Part shown: one piece after another, positions 49,808 to 61,550 of the stretch | Layout: every line of letters starts with the position of its first letter | How positions within the stretch are numbered: the stretch's first letter is position 1 | NCBI RefSeq assembly: GCF_020360975.1 | Contig: NW_025408681.1 | Span: forward strand, 1,957,655 to 2,021,654 | Length of the DNA stretch: 64,000 nt | Reading direction: 5' to 3' | From: Hirsutella rhossiliensis | Taxonomy: Eukaryota > Ascomycota > Sordariomycetes > Hypocreales > Ophiocordycipitaceae | Position numbers and translations under genes: made by a program | The notes under the pieces: generated by a model | Databases searched by the model: none | Seen by the model: only the letters and a program-made list of their open reading frames with translations | What the model was told of the DNA's origin: nothing

Positions 49808-51244
49808 GCAGCTTCTGAGAGATCATGGCCACAGTCTTTTTTGCACATTGGCCGCTCTGGACTAGAGATGTCGGCGGTACGAGGCAAAACGCCGTCGACT
49901 GCGTGTGCTGCTGTGGCTTTTGCGGTTTTCCCCATGCTGCGCAAGTGACGGAGCGCAGTGATTTGATGACGCTCTTCGTATACTTGCCGCCTCCTGTCCT
50001 GCGCCTTGTTGGCCGGACCTAAGGGGAGTTGGCGAGTCGTCGTGCCCGAATGAATCTGACGCAGCATGAGAGGGCGCATGGAGAGAGAGACCGGGGGGGA
50101 GGGGGGGGTGCCGGAAGGGAAGCTCGGTAGGATGCCCCCCCTCGCCCCCCCCGATGAGCTATTCGTGTCTATGCCGTACGGAGTATGTATAGCGAGCCCG
50201 GCTGGCAGACCGTTGCTTTGCACGAGCCTGCATGCATGTGCAATCAAGCATCCGCAGCATCAACACCACCAACCAACCAAGGCCCGGTGACCACCCCTCC
50301 TCCTCGCCCTCGGAAACCGTCCCGAAGCCCCCCTCCTCCTTGGGGGCCGATCGCAGCCCGAGCCGGCAGACCGAGACCAACACGCAACCTCGATCGATCC
50401 CGTACAGTTCATGGCTGGGTATCATACATGGGAGAAGGAGGGCAGCAGTCATTTGATAAATACCCCCCATGTCTTGACCCGGACCCTTGCCAAAACCCGC
50501 CAGGCAGGCTACCGTGACGACAAGCAAGCAGAGCATTACGGCAGGCAGCGAGCAAACCAGAAACCCAAAACAATAAAAGGTGGTCTGACCCGGAGACAGC
50601 ACACGGAAATGCAGTGTCACAAGGACAGATTCCCTGTTGTCAGATGGTCAGCAAGAGAGCAAACAAGACGTCGGCTTGGCCCTCGAAAACTCTCCCTATG
50701 CTCCCTGGCGGGCGCAGCGATACATACATCTGTGTACACACTTTCGGATATCGCGCAACCTTTGTCCAACTCTAGCCGAGCAAAGTGATAGACATGGCCG
50801 TTCTATCCGAGAGGGACAAAGCTGCCTCCGAGTACAAGGCGTAACATGTGCGGGAAAAGACGGACCGGTCACGACGCATGGTTGAAACAGAGGCAAAGCC
50901 TCGAACGCGACCCTCTCGCTGCTTTGGTCTGTCTCTATGTTTCTTCCCGCCTGATTCCTACCAGTTCATGCTCCACCATTTTCCCCTCCCTGCCCGCGTT
51001 TTTGTTTGGAATATATTTACATATCGAGGAAACCCACCTGCGCACGAAAACGTCAGGGGAAGTGTAGCAGACGAACTAAGGGGAACAAACAAAAAATCAG
51101 ATCCACTAGTCGCCGGAATCGCCTGTCCATGATCGTGCAGTATTCATAACATGTCAGTGTCGTGCAAGAACTGAAATCAAGTGGAGTGTCTTGGTATCTG
51201 TCGCACAAGAAAATCCTAAACGCCATCTTGCCGGTCCAGGGCCA
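49808..51244. other. Intergenic, niiA 3' region to SREBP 3' region
   Basis: No gene recognised between two converging genes. It carries an exact TACGGAGTA motif (50177-50185) and G-rich runs near 50090-50110. Confidence 0.5.
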
Positions 51245-54200
51245 TCAGACATTCATGTCTTCGGTATCGCTTAAGCTGCCGTATCCAGTGTCGTTGTCCG
51301 GTCCCGTCAATGTTTTTGTCGCCGCAAGACACCTCTCGACCATCTTGTTCCGGATTTCGGAGCTGACACCGCACTTCCTTGCGCGCGGTCTGCCCATCCA
51401 GAGTCTAAGATTGCTTGAAAGCTTGCCCAGAGTCACCTCAAGCTCGTGCTTGACAGCCTCGTGCTTCAACAGGTGCTTCATCAGCTCCATCACTGCAGTG
51501 AATCCCAGGAGTGTCATTGACGACATGTGCTCCGACTTGGCGATGCCTTCCACCAGGCCCAGACATCGCGTGTCTGCGCCTGCCTTGGATTGGATCCGTG
51601 TGAGCCGAGCAATCGCAACCGCGCAGTCGAGGGTGAATGTCAAGTCTCGGTCAGGGGCGCGTGTAACAGGTCCAAACATTAGGGTTGAGCCGCTGATGGT
51701 GTTTTCCGCCCTCCCCGTCGCCATCGCCTGGCGAGCCAGCTCGATGTTCTCGCCACGAGACCCCTTGAGCAGAACCGCACCGGCCAGGGCCGCGCGGATC
51801 TGAGCAGCGGAGCCCCTCGGCGCAACCTTGATGGCCAATGCGATATTCTGCTCCTGGCTTCGCAGCGCCGGTGCATTCTCGTCCAGTGTGGCAGTCAGGA
51901 CGTGGTGCAAAACTTGAGTCGACCACCAAGCCGCAACAGCGTCCATAGGCGAACCCACCGCCGCGTCGTCAACCACAGCATCCATGCCGTCAATGGAGTT
52001 GCCGGCGTTGTGCGTGGTATCCACGTTAAAGGCCAGATTGTGGGCTCTTTGCACGACCGAGGCACTCAGCACATCATCACATTCCTGTTCGACCAATGCG
52101 ACGAGATGCTCTGGCAGCTCATGCTCGTGCGGGGCAGCGGAGCCACGCCGGAGCCGAGCAAGCAGACGATTCAGCTGACGCGCCTCGTTCCACCGTTTCC
52201 TGGCAAGTTTTGCGGCGATTGCGTTGATGGCTCCCAGCTGCCAGTTGCTGTTGCTCAAGTCCCACAAAAGGACGCGGATGTGGAGCGCTTTGAGCATCAA
52301 GCGGACAGGTGTCGGGCAGGTGCCCGAAGCGAGCAAGGTCAAGACAAGCCGACTCCTGCAAATGTCAATGTCCTCCAGCGAGTTGCGAGTCGAGCGCGAT
52401 TGACCATGCCTTGACGCGCGCAGTATCTTGCTCTTCAGTCAGTCCAGTCAACATCTGATAGCCATGGACGCCAATGGCATTGCGCAGGCTCAGCTTGATG
52501 GCCTTGAGGATCAGCGCAGAGGCCTCGAGGAGAAAGTTGTGCCGAGGAACCCAGACTGTTTGGATTGCAGTAAGCCACGCTTGGCGGCGTACGTCGATCG
52601 ACGACGCCAGGGACGGCGCGCGCTCGAGTCCAGTCGCTTGTTGCTTCTTGACCCTTTCACCCGACGATGCAAACAGCGACGGGACAAGGATCCACAAGAT
52701 GGAGCCCAGGAATAGTAGCAGCTTGAGAGACGTGTAAACGTGGAATCCCATGACGTGGAGGTCGAGCGCTGACGACGCATGCCCAATAAGCTGCAAGGGT
52801 ATGGCGAAGAGACCCCTGCCCTCTGGCTCATTGTTGCTCAATTCGTCTTCTCGCACGGCCTCTAGAATCATGAGGCCAGCAAGAGAGCCAACCATGAGCT
52901 TTCCAAAGTACGGGCTTGCGTTTACCCAGCCGGTTTGTTGCATTTGCTGCTGCTGCTGCTGTTGCTGCTGCTGTATCTGCTGCTGGCGTATAACGGCCGG
53001 GTTGCCTCCACGGAACGGCTGCGGGGGCACCGGGTACGGTTGGCCGGCAGCCATCTGGGCCGAGATGATGCGCTTCATGTCTTCGGGCACATTAATCATA
53101 CCGGCCGGGTTGGCATTGCTCTCTTGCGCCGTTGCCATAGGCGAATTAGCAAACTGCTGTTGGCTCTCTTGGGGATATTGCATTGGAGTTGGGGATGCTG
53201 CATCGGGCTGATGGAACCGTTCATGGCGCCGGCCATGAAGAGCTTCTCAAACGCCGCAATCCTTTCCTTCATGGCGCTATTCTCGTCCATCAGGCGACCG
53301 TTGCGTTTCTCAAGATGGCGAATGTACTCGGTCGCTTTGCTCAACACCTGTTCCACCAGTCAGTACGGTGGCAAGAAGGTTACGTATGGACACGTCCGGA
53401 GATTGCCTACGGTTGCCTTGTTGAGCTTGTGCGCAGGTGTCAAGCCGTGGAGCTCTTCGCGATCCTCGGTCGTATCCTCGCCCCTGGCGCTCTTGGACAT
53501 GATCCTCGCTAGGGACGCTGTCGCGCAGCGCGGCGATCTTGTCGTTGATGTTGGTCCGGTACCTCTTCTCGATCATGTTGTGGGCCGTCTTCTTCACGGG
53601 CTTATCCTCGTCGTCTACATCATCGTCGTCTTCCAGCTCGTCAGACACCTTTCGCTTTCGGGAATCCTTCCTGCTTGTTGGACCCATCAGCTCGGGTGAA
53701 GAGCCAGCTCCGGCCTTGACCTCGCTATTGGCCGAGTCGGGGCTAGAAGCGCTCTTGGGCGAATTGTACTGCAAGTGAGGGGGCATGGCGATGTTTCGAA
53801 GTTCTTCATGTGACATGGTCTGAGCCGTACGAAGATGTGTGCCTGCAGTCGGGAGCTTCCTCAAGCCAGGATTGCCCTGACCGGGCCCAAAGACGGTCGT
53901 CGGGTCCACGTTGGGGGGTGGGAAGCCATCAAACGAGGGAGACGAGGCCTGGGCCTGGGATTGCGGGTGCGGGTGCGGTTGCGGTCGCTGATGGGATTGT
54001 GATTGTGGCTGCTGCTGCGGCTGTTGCTGCGGCTGATCAAATGCGGGTAGCGGCCACGAGGGAGCCACGGACCCAGCTGAAACGGGAGGTGCGGTGCCAG
54101 CGGGATTGACGTCGAACGAGTCGAAAGTGGGGTTGACTTGGAAGTCCCAAGGCGAGGAGCCGTAAAAGGCCTGACCGCTGCTGTCGGAAGGTGCGTTTGA

Positions 54201-54299
54201 TGCCTCGAGTTTGCTATCGGAGACGGCGCTCGCGTCGCCCATGAAGCCGAAAACGGGCTCATCGAGCCCGAAGCGGCCCGTGGAATCGTCCTCAGCCAT
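51245..54299 (-). CDS. srbA: SREBP-type bHLH transcription factor (SrbA/Sre1-like), reading frame interrupted
   Basis: Fungal sterol regulatory element-binding protein: an ER-membrane-bound precursor whose bHLH part is released under low oxygen or low sterol. It starts MAEDDSTGRFGLDEPVFGFM at 54299; an upstream in-frame ATG exists at 54461. In order: Gln/Pro-rich region, bHLH with the SREBP tyrosine (HNMIEKRYRTNINDKIAALR), then MSKSARGEDTTEDREELHGL, an intron (53348-53410) and the leucine zipper VLSKATEYIRHLEKRN. A poly-Gln tract (about 52938-52985), two membrane spans (KLMVGSLAGLMILEAV and LKLLLFLGSILWILVP) and the DUF2014 domain to 51245 follow. Continuity of homology requires frame changes near 53504-53510, 53190-53197 and 52366-52376, none explained by an intron. 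So this is either a damaged gene or a sequence with indel errors. Confidence 0.85.
52938..52985. repeat. CAG/CTG repeat coding poly-glutamine in the SREBP gene
   Basis: A run of CTG/TTG triplets on the plus strand codes about fifteen consecutive glutamines, interrupted once or twice, on the minus strand. Confidence 0.85.
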
Positions 54300-57200
54300 C
54301 GAGGATTGCGAGTTTCGGGCGAGGCGAGGCGGTGCCAAGGTGGAAAGGGATCCGATGCCCGAGGCGAATGGGAGCGCCAGGAAGGCGTGCGGCAGATTCT
54401 GCTCGGCCAATCCTCGACGTGTTCTGGAGCCGTCAGCTGGCTCGAGGCTGGCCGAACCCACTGGATGCGGAAGTTGTCGTGGTTCGGTGGTAAGACGTCA
54501 AGGGCGGGAAAGACGCAGGCGTGCGGTATTCCCATGCGCTGCGATAGGGGCGTATAGCTGGCTGCTATCTTGGCCGGGCGAATTGCGGAAACGGGGCCAG
54601 AATCGGTTCGACGTGCTCGGGTCAGAGAACCCAAATCGGTTGGGAAAACCAGGAGTTGCACCAAATATAGCCAATCCTGGAACCGAGGGTCTGTAGGCGT
54701 ATGTAATTATGTAGGTGCGAAGGATGCTCGGACGGAGCGCCAGAAGAAAGATGGGGAGTCGGCCAGGAGGAATTTGAGACGACGGACGGACAGACAATGT
54801 CGCACAACGCGCGTGCCCGCAACGCCTGGTTTTTCTTCTTGGAGAGGACGAGGCGCAAATGGGCGGTAAAAGTTTGATGTATTGTATTCCCTAGTCAAGC
54901 GACGAGAGAGGGTGGCAGCGGGAAGCGAGCGCGCAAAGTCAGCAGGGGTCGAGACTGCAGCTTGCCCCTCCCAAGAATTGCGACCGGTGCAGCAGCCAAG
55001 GCGGACTATTTCGAGACAGACAAGTCGACGGGGGTCAAGGCCGATGGGACGCGGGTGCCGGTTTCGTGTCCGCGGGCTCTGCGCCGGAGCCTAATGCCGA
55101 GAATGGCCCTGTTGGTTGATATTTGCCTCGACCAGCTTCGGATTCGGGGAGACGGCTCAAGTTGCCAGCGCCGAGTGCAAAGGTCAGGCGACAGGGATGG
55201 CCAACGACCTTTTAAACGAGCGGAGGGATCGGTGGTGAAACACAGAGGTTGAAGGGAATAAGGAGAAAAAAAAGCGGAAAAAGAAAAAAGGGAGGACGGA
55301 TGAGGGGATGGGCTGCCGAGAAAGGCAACAAGCATGGCAGACTTCCTACGTACAGTACAGTACAGCACCTCTAGTACTACACTCGGTCGGGACGGAGGAT
55401 TCAACGGGTGCTAAGCGGGTGGCCGGCCCCTAGCAAGTACGTACTGTGCCTGCTGCAATGTACGGCAAAGGCTCTGGAAGGCCCTGCAGGAAGCGCAGCT
55501 GGTGCTGCCCGTAGTGTATTAGCCCGCTACCTACTACTAGTACCTACCTAGGTAGGCACTATAGGAGGTACTGTACGGAGTACTGTACAGAGAGCGAAGC
55601 AAGGCAAGTGCGGGCGGGATGTATGTACTGGTTCATGTGGGCCTGCAGGCCGTACCATAGTACGTACTGATTAGTGTCCTCGATGCGGAGGCAGGCAGCG
55701 CAGACTGTGAGCGAGAGACTACGCAATCAGGCCCACGTGCGACACGCAGAAAGCAGTCTGTAATAAAGTGCCTGACAAAGCGGCATGGGAAAATGACAGG
55801 CAGAAGAGAAATCGACAAGACGGAGAAGCCTCGCTCGCTACGGGGGGGCGTGCGGCATGTGCCGGATGGATCCCCAGAATAATCGTACGATCCGGGACGT
55901 GGGAGGGTGTGGTCGTTGTCGCGCGCACGAGGCAGCAGATGTCGGGCTCTGATTGGCTGTTACCGCGAGACACTTGTCGAACAAGGCCCGTGTACTTATC
56001 CGTACATCCAGGTCACCAGCCCCCCAACGCCTGCACCGTCCTTGCAGACTGCCATGAGGCCGGGCTGGTGGGTGGAGACAGCTTCCGCGTCATCTATCCG
56101 TAGGTAGGTAGGTACCTACCGGTATCTACCCATCAGCCTAATAATAATAATAATAAATGTCGTCGTCGCCGCCTTACGCTCCACACATCATCGGCTCCTT
56201 TGGCAGAGCAGCCCTGCGCGATGGGAACATGCTCGTTTGATGATGCACTGGTTTTGGTACAGATATCTAAGCCAAGCACTGGTTTTGGTACAGATACCTA
56301 GGCCAAGGTCCTGTTCGTACATGCATGCAGCTCGGCAAGGACGCACAGTTGTTCCATGTTCGCTGAAAGTACCTGACGTGTACTTTGCATGTACAGCGGA
56401 GCCGTACCGAGTGCAGAGCAGGGTGTTGCCTGCCGGCCCGTTGCGTTTAGCACCTAGCGGCGTGTAGTTCGCCTTCGCTCGGTTAGCATCCAGGCGGGCC
56501 TCGATAAGGCCCGCCAAAGGCGAGATGAGCCATCGGGAGCAATGGATGTGCCGATTAGGTACAGTAGATTGCTTTGCGGGTTGAACTGGTCCTTGTTCAA
56601 GTCCGCATCTCCTTCTTTCCTCGCTAAAGTCCACAGATGCTCCTCCTGCCTGCCGTGCAGAGTCATGCATCCGTACCTGCCTTAGGTAATGTCGTCACCC
56701 GCCAAGGCCCCGTTTTCCCCACGCTTTTCTTTTTCTTTTCTGGCGCCTCCCTCCTCCGTCCCCAGGCCTCCTTGTTCTCTTTGTACGAAATATTCGTAGT
56801 TAGTTAAACTATCACTACCTACCTACCAAGTAGGCTTGATCGGTTGCCAGTGACTTGAAAGCAACGGCCAATCCTAAACTCAGCCTGCCAGGACATACAG
56901 CACAAACATGAACCATGCACAACGCAGGCAGGCACCTTGGTCGAATCAACAAGAGTGGACCTTTTCTTTTGATCCAGCACCCCCCCCCCCCCTTCCACCT
57001 GTTTTTCTCCGGTGCAGCAAACTCAAGATTATCAATCTGCACTGGATAATGCGAATGGCTGCAAGGCAAGACCGGCGATGCGGCACTACGAAACTCTATC
57101 GGCCGTTCTCTGCGACTCAAGGCAGACTGCGTTACTTTGACAAAAGTGCATAGACGAATTTCGAATCCGCTTTGCAGCTTGTCCATGTCTCTGCTTCAAG

Positions 57201-60200
57201 TTTCTACAAAACGCGAGATCAAGTCCGGGCTGAGGATCCAGGGGGCACCGGTGTCTGCGAGCAACCGGCCGCAACGCGAGGGCAGACTACCGGCCCCTGT
57301 ACTCCGTCGCTTGAAGGACTCCTTTGGTCACGGATAGTTTCTTGCCCCTGCCGCAGATACAAGAAAAAAACCCACGATGCGTCATTAGTTAGCACCCATC
57401 GTCAGCTACCTAGACGCCGGCTATCGCTCGTCCCAAGAATGCCTCCTCCTTGGCTCCTCGGCTTGGCGCGACGCGGGCCTCCGCTCTCGGCCCTCCTCCC
57501 TGCACCGCCAAATGCTATTGCCTACAATCCACGTCCGTCCTTGTCCTCTGGTCAGCGGCGATACCACGTAGCACACCCATGTGCAAAGCCAAGGCGCAGT
57601 TCTGTATGTGTATGTATGTATGTACGTGGCAGATACATGCTGCAGCCCAACGGGCCGACTGTTGTTGACCAGAGCGGACGGAAGCGCCAGGGCAAGACTT
57701 CATCTGTCAGTGTCTGCTCGCTTAAGCAAACAAGATTCTTCAGCTTCGGAGACATCTTGCCCATACAGCACACACACACACAACCAGAAAGGCGAACCCA
57801 AAGCACTATACGGCTGCCATCAGACAACTCATCTTCTTGAACCAAGACTCACCTGTATACCTTTGTCCCAGTACCATGTACATACGCGGATGAACGGCCC
57901 CGGCTCTTCACTTACTTTGCTGTGGTGCTGGCGCTCGCAGCCGGCAGTTCGCATCTTATCATGGATGCATGTAGCGAAGAGCCACCGTGGCCTTAACACG
58001 CCTCCCGGTGGCTGAAACGTGTCCTGCTGAGGAGATAAGGAGGGAAGGGGGTCTTTTCTTCCAATCCAGAAAACAAGAATTCTCGGCTCTCCGACTCTCT
58101 CGGTCTACATTGCGCCGTGCCCTCTCTGAGTCCGTCGGCGACATGCCGTTTGCCTTTGTCGCCGGTGGGCGAGGGACCACCTGCCGGGCCGGGATGGTGG
58201 CCTCGCCAACCGATTCAGCATCCCTCCCCTGACCTGGGTCCTGAGGGAAACTCGGGCCCTGTCCATCCGAACGCCTGATCCGGGCGTCACTGAGGCTTGA
58301 CTTGACAGTGACGATGCTGCACGGCCCAGAGACCGGCATACCTACCTCTACGCTGCTGTGCTCGGTCACAAAAAGACAAAAAGACCAAAGAGCCTTGACC
58401 CGCATGCAGTACTCAGGCGTGTGCTTTCTTTGCCGCAGAGTCAGAGAGGTGAATCGTAGGCCTGGCTACACCTGTTTTGTCCGATCTCGACAATGTCGAG
58501 TCACTTGAGCCAGGTTGCCTTGATACTGAACAAGACACTCTTGCAGCCCACTTGTGCTACCGCTTGGGGTCGGCAGAAGCCGCGGAAATACGCCGACGGC
58601 AGTGACACACACCGGCAAGGCTTCAAGATACAGTACAGTCCGGTAATGAAAAAGCTGTGATATATGTGCCTTGGTATGTAGGTGGGCGTGTATACAGATC
58701 TTTCGCCTCCGCCCCCTTCTCGCCTGCGTCTATTGCTCCAACCAAAAGTCGCATACACGAAGCACTTTCAGGCACGCGTTGCATCTCGAAGAGCGCGGAA
58801 CGGCGCGAACAGAATGCGGGATGCGGTGCTCTTCAAATTTCCCCCCCCCCCCCCCGCCCCCTCTCTGACTCGCGTCTCCCTTCCTGCCTGTCACTTGTCA
58901 TGCTCAGCCCGGAGGACTTCCTCCTTGCTATCTGGAGCTTGTCTAGGTATTCTCTGTCCTCGACTTGCCGACTGCAACCGAGCAAGGCGTGACCCACCAC
59001 GCCGTCGGCAATCTGTGGATTCACTTCAAGATGGCCCCCCCCCCTTTCCGTCGATCTTGGGATTCGAGGGTATTGGCAGGCGTGGCGACGCACTGCCCCT
59101 CGTCCAATTTCAAAGCCGCCGCCGGTGGTAACCCCCATCACCCAGGGAAGTTGCCGGTGACCGTGCTACCAACTTTTGGTAGCGCCCGCCTTGATCCCGG
59201 TTACATGACGGGGGAAGGGAAGCATATCGAGCCCACAGACTCTGCCATGTGCTGGGCAGGTCGAGGTTCGGACCTCTTCAGGGTTGACAGCTGACTGCCA
59301 AGGCTAGCTCGGGGCCCATCCCCATCACACATTGGTGATTCAGGGCCTGATATCTGCATGTCCTGATTATGGAAATACCGGCATCTTACCGCGGTCCTAC
59401 CTTAAAAGTTCGTCTTCGGGCTACGTTGTGCTGCTGTACAAAGTAGATGGCCAGAGTTGATCGGAGTAACTGCCGGGCACATATCACATACAAAGGCTTT
59501 GGATAGCAGTCTTTCAAACGCCCCTCAACGGCCATAACTAAACGTGCTCTGGCCCGGTTGAGTCATCATAAATCAAGAGCCGGTCCTGACCTTGATTTGC
59601 GGCTGAACCATCGCCGCTCAGCTGGTCCGAAGCCATCGATATCCACTGGACCAAAGGTTGCGGGAAATCCTAGCCCGATTTGCCAACCGCGACTGGCCTT
59701 ATCGGTGACACGGCTGTGCCCAGCTCGTACAAAGGAGAGTTGCACTTGGGTCTTGCAGCAGATGAGGAATCGCTGTACGACATGATGCTGAAGTTCGGCA
59801 TGGGGGGCACTGACCTGGCTCGCGCAGGACGGTATATGCACTCGTTCCTCGTCCTCGCATGCGGTTCCTATCAGGCTAAACGGAGCACGACCGGGCCTAT
59901 ACTTGGTTATTAACTTATTCCTGCCAAAGATTCGCCCGCCTATGACCGCTCAATAGATTCCGGGTCCACCACCCGCTCCTTCTGTCACCAGGCTGGTTCG
60001 TGCCGGCCAACCAGACGCCACCGTCCGGGGCGAGAGACATGCTGCGGCATCGGGGTCGTACATACATGCACTCAGGTATGTGGCATTGACGCTGCGAGAC
60101 GAACCTTGACGCCGTGATTCGCACCTGTGCCACTGCCCTGTGCACTGCATTTCGAAACAAGACGGCACCCTGCGTAGAATTGGTCCTACGTACGCACCAA

Positions 60201-61550
60201 GCACGGCATTTGCAGTGCATTCTAACGAAGGCGAGGGGCGAACATAACAGTTATCCGAGAACCAAGGTTGAGCACTCCTGTTATAGCCAGCCAACAGCAA
60301 CCTTGGCCACTAGGGCATGCATATTTAGCTGCTCCAATTGAGAAGACAAATACGTGTGTAGAATATGGGGAGGGATGTCCATAGCGTTGGAATCAAGGTA
60401 ATTCCGCTTTGATAATGCACATTTCCGGGCATAGACCCGGCATGTGGGCGGGATAATGTAGGGCTCTAGCATTTTACGTGGGCTGTCTGCACTCTCCGTT
60501 CTTGCGGCGTCTGGGTTTTGCAAAGCCTCATACGCACAAGTATCAGAAGAAGAGGGAACGGGACGAGAAATTCAGAAGAAAAAAGGCCCGTCGTGCCGGC
60601 TAATAAATGCGTACAGTATATCCGAGGACTCGGGTCCGAAGCGGCAATGTCCGGCCTGCGGCCCGCGGTGACATATCTGTATTCACCGTATACGTGCCGG
60701 TTATATAGGGCATCCCGTGAATAACCTGGCATACCTAGGCACCTGGCACTATACTTCGGGCGGCATGTGTGTGTGCCAGTCAATGTCCAAAAGAGATCAT
60801 AGACTGCATCAGCAAAGCCTGTCGCCCTGGACCTTTCTCGGCGTGCGACGCGGCGGTTCGGCAATCGGGCAGGGATGGACAAAAGCCCATCCACGCGCCT
60901 TCGGTAATTCCGAGTTGCCAGCCGCTGAGCCCCGTTTGCGACGCGAGGGCCAGAACTGACGTCCTTCAAGGGGGGGGGGCATCGGTGATAAGCCAAAGAC
61001 AGTCCCGGTTCTGGACTCGGGCAATGGGGGCCAGGTGGGAGAAGAAGAAAAATGTCTGCATGAAGAAGCCAGAGGGGAAGTGGTTGATGTTACGTCAACC
61101 AACCATCAGCCCGCCCACAGAGGTTCTCGGTGCATATTGACCCGCGGACAGGACTCGGCTCGAGATGCTCCGCGTGGAGACTTCTGAATTGGCATGCCAG
61201 CCAGGCCGAGCTCAGCGGGAGCAGTACTCCCTCTCCCAAGTGCCCGCCTCGCTCCATTCGACATTGGATGATGTGCCCGTCCACGGGCCTTTACACGACC
61301 AGGCCCTGGCCAAGCGACATGAAAGGCGTGTCAATGTATTTTTTTACCACCTGAATGAACAGTGCTTGCCGCGAGTGTGGCCTTCGCAAGCAATTTATCT
61401 AACGGAAAAATAGGAGAACAGCCGTTACGACGTCGTCTTCGCCCTCAAGTGTCTCGAAACCAGCTTCAGTGACATGTACAAAGTCATAATCCATCAAACT
61501 CCTCTCCAGGCCCGTCTTCCCTTGCTTCTCGGATCACTCAAGGTGACGCG
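54300..61550. other. 7.2-kb spacer without recognised genes
   Basis: Left end: promoter of the SREBP gene. The rest has only short, motif-free ORFs on all frames. It is dotted with GTAC-, TACC- and CTCCGTAC-type short palindromic words (dense at 55345-55690 and 56098-56125), an (AAT)n run near 56140-56157, a 31-bp tandem duplication, and several poly-C/poly-G runs (56982, 58843, 59033, 60969). I see no transposase, reverse transcriptase or terminal repeats. Confidence 0.5.
56245..56306. repeat. 31-bp imperfect tandem duplication
   Basis: Two adjacent 31-base units beginning GCACTGGTTTTGGTACAGAT, differing at two positions. Confidence 0.9.

Noticed and set aside
52380..52430. Possible 49-base intron joining the two SREBP frames (GTCAATCG...TTTGCAG)
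   Set aside because: It would remove the conserved IALDSQLAGG block of the C-terminal domain, so a frame change is more likely than splicing.
53060..53110. Possible 47-base intron (GTATGA...CCCAG) joining the SREBP frames near 53.1 kb
   Set aside because: It would keep a frame with no resemblance to SREBPs and delete the plausible segment VPEDMKRIISAQ.
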